Assembly (NCBI RefSeq): GCF_001595985.1
Contig: NZ_LOJJ01000008.1
Location: 55,726-119,725, forward strand
Source: Polynucleobacter sinensis
GTDB taxonomy: Bacteria > Pseudomonadota > Gammaproteobacteria > Burkholderiales > Burkholderiaceae
Direction of reading: 5' to 3'
DNA: 64,000 nt
Shown here: one piece after another, positions 59,005 through 64,000 of the stretch
How the letters are laid out: the number at the start of each line of letters is the position of its first letter
How positions within the stretch are numbered: the first letter of the stretch is position 1
Translations under genes and position numbers: made by a program
The notes under the pieces: model-generated
Seen by the model: the letters and a program-made list of their open reading frames with translations, nothing else
Database searches by the model: none
What the model was told of the DNA's origin: nothing

Positions 59005-59901
59005 ATGCGAATTTTTCTCTCTCGAACCTTCATTGCAATAACGTTTTCACTATTTGTATTAAGTGCAAATAGTGCGAATACCACTGCAGATGAAAACGCT
59101 AGCAAGGCATTAACGCCTAGTGAGGCTGCATTACCTAGGGCTAGCGTGACTGTAAATACTGTTAAGTTCACAGAGGCGAATAAAGGTGGTGATGCTCAGC
59201 TGGGTGAGCAGCAAATTCGGATTGTGCAAATTAAAGGCCCTATCTCTAGAAAATTATTAGCAAATCTCAAGAAAAATATCGCTCCAACGGACTTAGATCC
59301 TGTGCCAGCAGGCTTAATTGTTTTTCTAGATAGCAAAGGTGGAGATGGAATGGCTGCTATAGAGATCGGAAAAATACTGAGAAAGGCTAACGCTCATGTC
59401 TTTGTCAATGGCGAATGTTCTAGCGCCTGTATTTTGGTGCTTGCAGGTGGGGTAGTTAGGGGTGCGCCCACATTTAGTGTTGGCATTCATCAAGCTAGGA
59501 TCACTCTGAGCAGTGATTCGGGAGTGATTAAAAAAGAGGTTGACGCCAAAGAAGATCCTATTGCTAGATCCCTCTTGGAGAAATTTAATTCTTCTGCCAA
59601 AGTCTATTTTGATGAGATGGAGATTCCGCCCGATCTTTTTATTGCAATGCAGTCTCATCCCACTAAGCGGGTATATCGACTATCAAGCCCAGAAATCACT
59701 GCCTACGGGCTTAATGGCATTGATAGTGAATATCTAAAGCAGCGGGCGCAGATGTATGCGCAAAGACCTGGACGTTGGCCAAAAGAGCCTGATGAGTTAT
59801 CTCGGCGTACTTTGAAAGTTGCTACCGAATGTATGAGTTACGAAGCAAGTCCCGTTGATTTCACCAAATGTTACCGTCGGGTATTACAAGATATTTATTA
59901 G
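59005..59901 (+). CDS. Exported ClpP-like serine protease
   Basis: A 298-residue protein with a signal peptide (FIAITFSLFVLSANSA) and a ClpP/crotonase fold. Candidate triad seen: Ser140 in ECSSAC, His162 in VGIHQAR (compare IHQP of ClpP), and Asp240 in YGLNGIDSEY (compare YGLID of ClpP). The segment GLIVFLDSKGGDGMAAIEIGK is the usual oxyanion-side strand. It lies between the regulator and the Slam-like gene, so a role in processing or quality control of the secreted adhesin or FecR-domain protein is plausible (inference). The start at 59005 (ATG) replaces an adjacent upstream TTG. No good ribosome site is seen. Confidence 0.75.
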   Translation: MRIFLSRTFIAITFSLFVLSANSANTTADENASKALTPSEAALPRASVTVNTVKFTEANKGGDAQLGEQQIRIVQIKGPISRKLLANLKKNIAPTDLDPVPAGLIVFLDSKGGDGMAAIEIGKILRKANAHVFVNGECSSACILVLAGGVVRGAPTFSVGIHQARITLSSDSGVIKKEVDAKEDPIARSLLEKFNSSAKVYFDEMEIPPDLFIAMQSHPTKRVYRLSSPEITAYGLNGIDSEYLKQRAQMYAQRPGRWPKEPDELSRRTLKVATECMSYEASPVDFTKCYRRVLQDIY

Positions 59902-59917
59902 TCAGCACTAATCAACT

Positions 59918-61276
59918 ATGAAACTGTTCACTTTTTTATCTATTCAATCAATACCTCATAAGATGAGGCTAGCGACTCTCAGTCTTGGCTTGCTATGCGC
60001 TTGTTTGGTAAATCCGGCTTTTGCTGATGTTGCCGATGAAATCAAAGTACTGATTGAACAAGGCAAGGCAAAAGAGGCTTACGAATTGGGTTTGAAACAT
60101 CAAGACCAATTGGGTGACCCTCTTTTTGACTATGCGTTTGGTGTGGCGGCAATTGATTCAGGGCGAGTGTCATTGGGTGTACTGTCTTTGGAGCGGGTAT
60201 TGCTTGCTAACCCAGGCGATGACTTGGTGAGATTGGAGCTTGCGCGTGGATACTTTAATTTAGGTGAATACCAGCGCGCTAGAGATGAATTTTTGGAAGT
60301 GAAAAGTCATAAGCCGCCTGCTGGCGTTGTTAGCACTATTGATATTTATTTGGACTTAATTAAAGCAAAAGAAAAGAAACAGCGAGTCAATGGATCGCTT
60401 TACGCGGAAGTGGGTATTGGCTATAACTCTAACGTGAATGCTGCCACTTCGGTCAATAGCATCATCTCACCAATCTACGGCCCCATTGAATTGGTTGGCA
60501 CCAGCAAGCCTCAAGCCTCACCATTTTCTTACCTAGCAGCTGGAGGTAGCGTCAATGTACCGTTGGCAACTGGTATTACCAGCTTTACTAGTGTGAGCAC
60601 CTCTTCCCAGCGCTACTCACAAGTCGATGGTTACGACTTGGGTGTTAGTAATGCGCTAACGGGTGTGAAATTTGATGATGATGTGAATATAGTCAGAATT
60701 GCTGGATTTGGCACGATCGCAAAACAGGATCAGGTACCTGTGCCAAACGCATTAGGCGGTGGTGCGCAGTATGAAAGAATTCTGAATGCTCGTCATGCAG
60801 TGAGTATTTCTGCATCAGCTAATCAACTGAACTATCCAACGCAGTATCAGGTTTATAACTCATCTCTGAATACCGGAACTTTGGGCTATCGCCTTGGATT
60901 TCCATCGACTGCTTGGGCGCCAGTGCTGCAATTGAATGCTAACTTCGCTCAGCAAACGAATACTCAAAACCGACCTGATCTGAGCAGAAATATTGCAGGT
61001 GCGTCGATTACTTTATTTGCTTTGCCCTCTGATAAATGGTCTACCAACCTCAACCTAGGTTATACGAGGAGTAATTATCAGGGGCAGGACTTAATTTATC
61101 TGGCCTATCGTCAGGATGGACTCTTATCTGCAAATGCCGCCCTGGAGTACAAGCTATCTAAGCAATGGTCTACCAGGGCAGAGTTGACGTACTTTAATAA
61201 CCAATCTAATCTGAGTCTGTATTCATTCCAGCAAGCTACCGGTGCCTTGAAGCTTCGCTACGAGTGGGATTTCTAA
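59918..61276 (+). CDS. Slam-like outer-membrane protein (TPR domain plus beta-barrel)
   Basis: A 452-residue protein with signal peptide (LATLSLGLLCACLVNPAFA), TPR repeats at ~45-150 (RVSLGVLSLERVLLANPGDD, LVRLELARGYFNLGEYQRAR) and a C-terminal beta-barrel of about 14 strands (~160-452) starting NGSLYAEVGIGYNSNVNAA and ending LRYEWDF. This is the architecture of Slam (type XI) translocons, which move lipoproteins or soluble barrel-ended substrates across the outer membrane. The adjacent FecR-domain gene ends in a beta-rich region, as expected for a Slam substrate. Assignment to Slam rather than another TPR-barrel family is moderately sure. Confidence 0.7.
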   Translation: MKLFTFLSIQSIPHKMRLATLSLGLLCACLVNPAFADVADEIKVLIEQGKAKEAYELGLKHQDQLGDPLFDYAFGVAAIDSGRVSLGVLSLERVLLANPGDDLVRLELARGYFNLGEYQRARDEFLEVKSHKPPAGVVSTIDIYLDLIKAKEKKQRVNGSLYAEVGIGYNSNVNAATSVNSIISPIYGPIELVGTSKPQASPFSYLAAGGSVNVPLATGITSFTSVSTSSQRYSQVDGYDLGVSNALTGVKFDDDVNIVRIAGFGTIAKQDQVPVPNALGGGAQYERILNARHAVSISASANQLNYPTQYQVYNSSLNTGTLGYRLGFPSTAWAPVLQLNANFAQQTNTQNRPDLSRNIAGASITLFALPSDKWSTNLNLGYTRSNYQGQDLIYLAYRQDGLLSANAALEYKLSKQWSTRAELTYFNNQSNLSLYSFQQATGALKLRYEWDF

Positions 61277-61285
61277 GGACTAATC

Positions 61286-63082
61286 ATGTATATGAACCGT
61301 AGAGCCATCCGCCACCTATTTATCGCTATTGGCCTGTTAGCAGCCACCAATCTTGCTCAAGCACAGGGGGCTGAAGCAGGTAAAGTCCTGATGTCCCTTG
61401 GGGACGTTAAAGTGACCCGCGGGGGTAAAAGCATCCCCCTCAAAAAAGGTGATCCAGTCCAGTCTGGGGACGTCATTGTTACTGGACCCACTAGTAATGC
61501 GCAAGTGCGTATGACTGATGGCGCCATTATGGCTATCCGCTCTCAATCAGAATTCAAAATCAATGAATACTCTTTCAATGGCAAAGCAGATGGCTCAGAA
61601 AAAGCATCCTTAAGCCTAGTCAAGGGTGGAGTGAGGGCGGTTACTGGTGTCATCGGACGCGAGAATAAAGATAACCTCAAAGTCGAGGCTGTTGTTGCCA
61701 CAATTGGTATTCGGGGTACCGGATTTAATATTGTGTATTGCCAAGGCAATTGCTCTAACGCCGATAAGACTCCTGCGAAAGATGGTTTATATGCTGGCGT
61801 ATTTGAAGGTAAAGTGACTGTGGCCAACCAAACCAATAACGGTACCTATGGCGTCAATGAGCCAGTCTTGGTTGAGAGCAAAACCTCTTCTATTCAGCGA
61901 CTTAAAGAGATTCCTGATTTTCTAAGGGATCCATTGGCAGGGCAGGTAATTGTTCCTAAAAAGGCCCAGAGTGTGGTCAGTCCTGTGGATCAAGCTGTGC
62001 AAGTGCCCAAAGATTCTGCTGATACTGCTGCGCCAGCGACCAGTGCCTTAGCTACAGTTGCGGGTGTTGTAACAAATGCACCACCAGCTATCGCCCAAGG
62101 CTTATCTGCCTATGACGGCGTCTACTACAACAAGCCTGGCCTAGGCTCGGGTACTGCCATTGCTACTTCAGGTACTCCGCCTAATGTCTATTTGATGCAG
62201 TTGGCTGAGAACTTCCCTGGCTCGGTCAACCCTGTTGATGGTCTGCCTTTTAATAATGTGTCCGCAAATAACAATAACGGTACTGGAACCAATGCAAACC
62301 GAGTGCTTACTTATCCGGCAACCTGGGGTGTTACTACCACCGGTACTGGAGTCACGGCATACGTTACCGGTATGAGCTTGTATACAACCGATAGCTCATC
62401 TACGGTCCAGACAGTGCCTAAAATCACTCCAACCGCACAAACTGGCACCCTTGTGCCTGATAACTACTTGATTGGCACTGCCCAGCAATTGGAGGGCGGT
62501 AATTGGAACGGCGGTGGCACTGGGGCGACTTATGTTTCATGGGGTCGTTGGGCGGGTGGAACTGCCGCTCAGATTGGCGGCTATACCAATGCTGACGGCT
62601 CAACTGGCATTGCTTATTCCTCGAATGGCGGATTTCATTACATTATTGGTGTGCCTACAGCGCAGTCTGAGCTCAATACCATGCTCAACACTACTAAACC
62701 AATCCTGAACTTCACTCTGGTGGGAGGTACCTCCCCAGCCTTTGTTCAAAACCCCCAAGGCGGCTGGTTGGTTACTAGCGGTAACTTAACGGCAAACTTT
62801 GCGAGCCAGGCCATTTCTGGTAATTTGGCGATTACTACTACCCAAACTGCTGGTTATGGCCTCTACAACATGAGTTTCTCTGGCGCTTTGGGTAACACCC
62901 CCAATAACACTGTCTCTGCATCCATGATTAAATCGAGTGGTACGCTGGCGACTTGTACTGCTGCTTGTGCTGGTACCGGAAATGTCTCTTTATATGGTGC
63001 CAATGCAGGGGCTGCTGGCCTCTCTTATGGCATCAACACCGGCACAAATGTATTGCAAGGAGTTGCGGTATTTAAGCGTTAA
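61286..63082 (+). CDS. Exported FecR-domain protein with a TbpB-like beta-rich C-terminus
   Basis: A 598-residue protein with a signal peptide (LFIAIGLLAATNLAQAQG), a FecR domain (~30-170: GKVLMSLGDVKVTRGGKSI, VQSGDVIVTG, VVATIGIRGTGFNIVY), a Pro/Ala/Val-rich linker (~210-275) and a Gly/Asn/Thr-rich C-terminal part (~280-598). The last 120 residues alternate like a small barrel (NFTLVGGTSPAFVQNPQGGW, YGLYNMSFSGAL, LQGVAVFKR), similar in feel to the TbpB/hemophilin barrels recognised by Slam. It starts 9 bases after the Slam-like gene with AAGGA as ribosome site. It has no membrane anchor and no lipobox, so it may be secreted or surface-retained. Confidence 0.75.
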   Translation: MYMNRRAIRHLFIAIGLLAATNLAQAQGAEAGKVLMSLGDVKVTRGGKSIPLKKGDPVQSGDVIVTGPTSNAQVRMTDGAIMAIRSQSEFKINEYSFNGKADGSEKASLSLVKGGVRAVTGVIGRENKDNLKVEAVVATIGIRGTGFNIVYCQGNCSNADKTPAKDGLYAGVFEGKVTVANQTNNGTYGVNEPVLVESKTSSIQRLKEIPDFLRDPLAGQVIVPKKAQSVVSPVDQAVQVPKDSADTAAPATSALATVAGVVTNAPPAIAQGLSAYDGVYYNKPGLGSGTAIATSGTPPNVYLMQLAENFPGSVNPVDGLPFNNVSANNNNGTGTNANRVLTYPATWGVTTTGTGVTAYVTGMSLYTTDSSSTVQTVPKITPTAQTGTLVPDNYLIGTAQQLEGGNWNGGGTGATYVSWGRWAGGTAAQIGGYTNADGSTGIAYSSNGGFHYIIGVPTAQSELNTMLNTTKPILNFTLVGGTSPAFVQNPQGGWLVTSGNLTANFASQAISGNLAITTTQTAGYGLYNMSFSGALGNTPNNTVSASMIKSSGTLATCTAACAGTGNVSLYGANAGAAGLSYGINTGTNVLQGVAVFKR

Positions 63083-63118
63083 ATAAGCCCCCAAAATCAG
63101 TGCTTAACAAGTAATAAA

Positions 63119-63132
63119 TATAACTAAGGTTA
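63119..63132 (+). promoter_or_regulatory. Candidate operator before the adhesin gene
   Basis: TATAACTAAGGTTA matches TATAACTAAAGTTA at 49821-49834 with one difference. It overlaps the palindrome GTTATATAAC (63129-63138). A TATAAA (63150-63155) lies just downstream and could be a -10 element. Confidence 0.45.
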
Positions 63133-63180
63133 TATAACTATAAGACTGCTATAAATACCCACTTTAAAGCCGTAAATTAA

Positions 63181-63223
63181 CCCCAAAGGCCAATATTTCT
63201 TGGCGCAACTGCATTCTTTGGGG
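63181..63223 (+). promoter_or_regulatory. Leader hairpin covering the adhesin ribosome-binding site
   Basis: CCCCAAAG (63181-63188) is complementary to CTTTGGGG (63216-63223), with an inner stem GCCAA (63189-63193)/TTGGC (63200-63204). The GGGG of the 3' arm is the Shine-Dalgarno sequence, 7 bases before the ATG at 63231, so pairing would hide it. Confidence 0.6.
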
Positions 63224-63230
63224 ATACATC

Positions 63231-64000
63231 ATGGCTGACGCAAACGTCGATTCAACACAACAAGCACAAGACGCACAAACACTCGACAACTTAACGTCCT
63301 TACAGCAAGCGGATACTGGTGCAACCGCGCCAACCGGTGGCACTGCTGACGCAACAGTCACCACCTCTAACCCACCGGCACCAGATACCCCAAGTCTCTA
63401 TAACGAAACTACTGGTACTTACAACAACCAAGCTAATTTAGAGGCGGCAGGTACAAACTCCTTACTGGATACCACTACCTTCACCAACGATGGTAGAACT
63501 GGCGCTGCAAATGAATCCCCAACCATTGGCAGTGGCGTAACATTTGGCACCGAAGTAAACGCTGGTGAAACTCAACTCCAGTACACCGTTACAAATGAGA
63601 ACCCAACCATCCAAGGCTCGGGAACCAATGGCACGCAAAACACAGTGGGTGGGGCTCAAGGAGCAGCAGGAGCTGCAGAAACAACTGTTACAACAGAAGC
63701 AGCAGCTACCACTACAACAGAAACTACAACTGCACCTACTGCAGATGCGCCAACAACAAACTCAACACCAGCACCGACGCTTAATCCTGACGGAACTTCA
63801 CCAGCAGATCCTACAGTTGATCCTTTAGTTATTGATCCTACTCCGCAGGAGCCGATATCTATTATCAGTCTGCCTAATTTAGAGATCTCTAAAAATGCAA
63901 ACGCCACTTCGATTGATAGTGCCTCAGATAACATTGTGTATACCATCTCGGTAGAAAACACAGGTAATACCAAACTAACAGGGGTTACTTTTACTGACCC
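63231..64000 (+). CDS. Start of a long DUF11-repeat surface protein (3' end outside window)
   Basis: An open frame of 256 codons that runs off the window. There is no Sec signal: the N-terminus MADANVDSTQQAQDAQTLDN is polar, as expected for a type I substrate whose signal is C-terminal. Residues ~30-220 are Thr/Ala/Pro/Asn-rich and low-complexity. From ~222 a DUF11-type immunoglobulin-like repeat begins (NIVYTISVENTGNTKLTGVT), the kind found in tandem in very large adhesins. It is placed after a complete type I export set, so it is the likely cargo. Total length, calcium-binding repeats and secretion signal cannot be seen. Confidence 0.8.
   Translation, partial: MADANVDSTQQAQDAQTLDNLTSLQQADTGATAPTGGTADATVTTSNPPAPDTPSLYNETTGTYNNQANLEAAGTNSLLDTTTFTNDGRTGAANESPTIGSGVTFGTEVNAGETQLQYTVTNENPTIQGSGTNGTQNTVGGAQGAAGAAETTVTTEAAATTTTETTTAPTADAPTTNSTPAPTLNPDGTSPADPTVDPLVIDPTPQEPISIISLPNLEISKNANATSIDSASDNIVYTISVENTGNTKLTGVTFTD

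Noticed and set aside
49840..64000. Classical Lap system (LapA-LapD-LapG)
   Set aside because: No LapD-type HAMP-GGDEF-EAL protein and no LapG-type cysteine protease are present; the ABC protein and channel also differ in type.
1..64000. CRISPR arrays, insertion sequences or prophage
   Set aside because: No regularly spaced repeats, transposases, integrases or phage structural genes were found by reading both strands.

Overview
The window looks like chromosomal DNA of a free-living betaproteobacterium of the Burkholderiales, most likely Polynucleobacter or a close relative. The evidence is a moderate base composition (judged by eye), a Bug-type solute receptor beside CoA-ester enzymes, the order scpB-rluB-rimP-nusA-infB-rbfA-truB-typA, and a yejABEF cluster divergent from fabI. 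This assignment is inference. No plasmid, phage, insertion sequence or CRISPR signature was seen.

Layout. (1) 1-3040: end of a membrane glycosyltransferase (ArnT-like, cut by the window edge), a sialidase-fold exported protein and a small membrane protein. (2) 3119-9519, minus strand: fabI, chrA, a hot-dog-fold dehydratase, an MmgE/PrpD protein, a CitE-type lyase and a Bug receptor, which together suggest uptake and CoA-dependent breakdown of a branched dicarboxylate. (3) 9570-15191: peptide ABC importer yejABEF. (4) 15306-17934: an NlpC/P60-like protein lacking its catalytic cysteine, an outer-membrane barrel and a patatin-type lipoprotein. (5) 18125-31262: housekeeping genes scpB, rluB, rimP, nusA, infB, rbfA, truB, typA and tex, with a structured leader and premature terminator before rimP. 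(6) 31343-33191: arsenic operon arsR-arsC-acr3. (7) 33195-36625: a small protein, universal stress protein, TSUP permease, pseudouridine synthase and an orphan ModA. (8) 36737-49661: a dense second-messenger block of six signalling proteins and one periplasmic binding protein (HD-GYP, two GGDEF proteins, a PhnD-like receptor, MASE1-PAS-GGDEF-EAL, a MerR-adenylate cyclase fusion, GAF-HD-GYP), interrupted only by dusA and tRNA-His. (9) 49840-64000: a secretion island.

The secretion island is the most unusual part. It encodes a NodT-type outer-membrane channel lipoprotein, a 1519-residue polypeptide that fuses two type I secretion ABC half-transporters (first ATPase site degenerate, second mostly intact, a dead C39-like domain between them), an HlyD-type adaptor, a regulator with an N-terminal LuxR helix-turn-helix joined to degenerate cyclase-like and ATPase-like regions, an exported ClpP-like serine protease, a TPR plus beta-barrel protein resembling the Slam/type XI translocon, an exported FecR-domain protein with a beta-rich C-terminus that may be the Slam substrate, and the start of a long DUF11-repeat surface protein without a Sec signal that is the likely type I substrate. 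It adjoins the second-messenger block, and the two regions share sequence motifs upstream of their genes, so the working model is a cyclic-nucleotide-controlled, dual-route surface-adhesin system.
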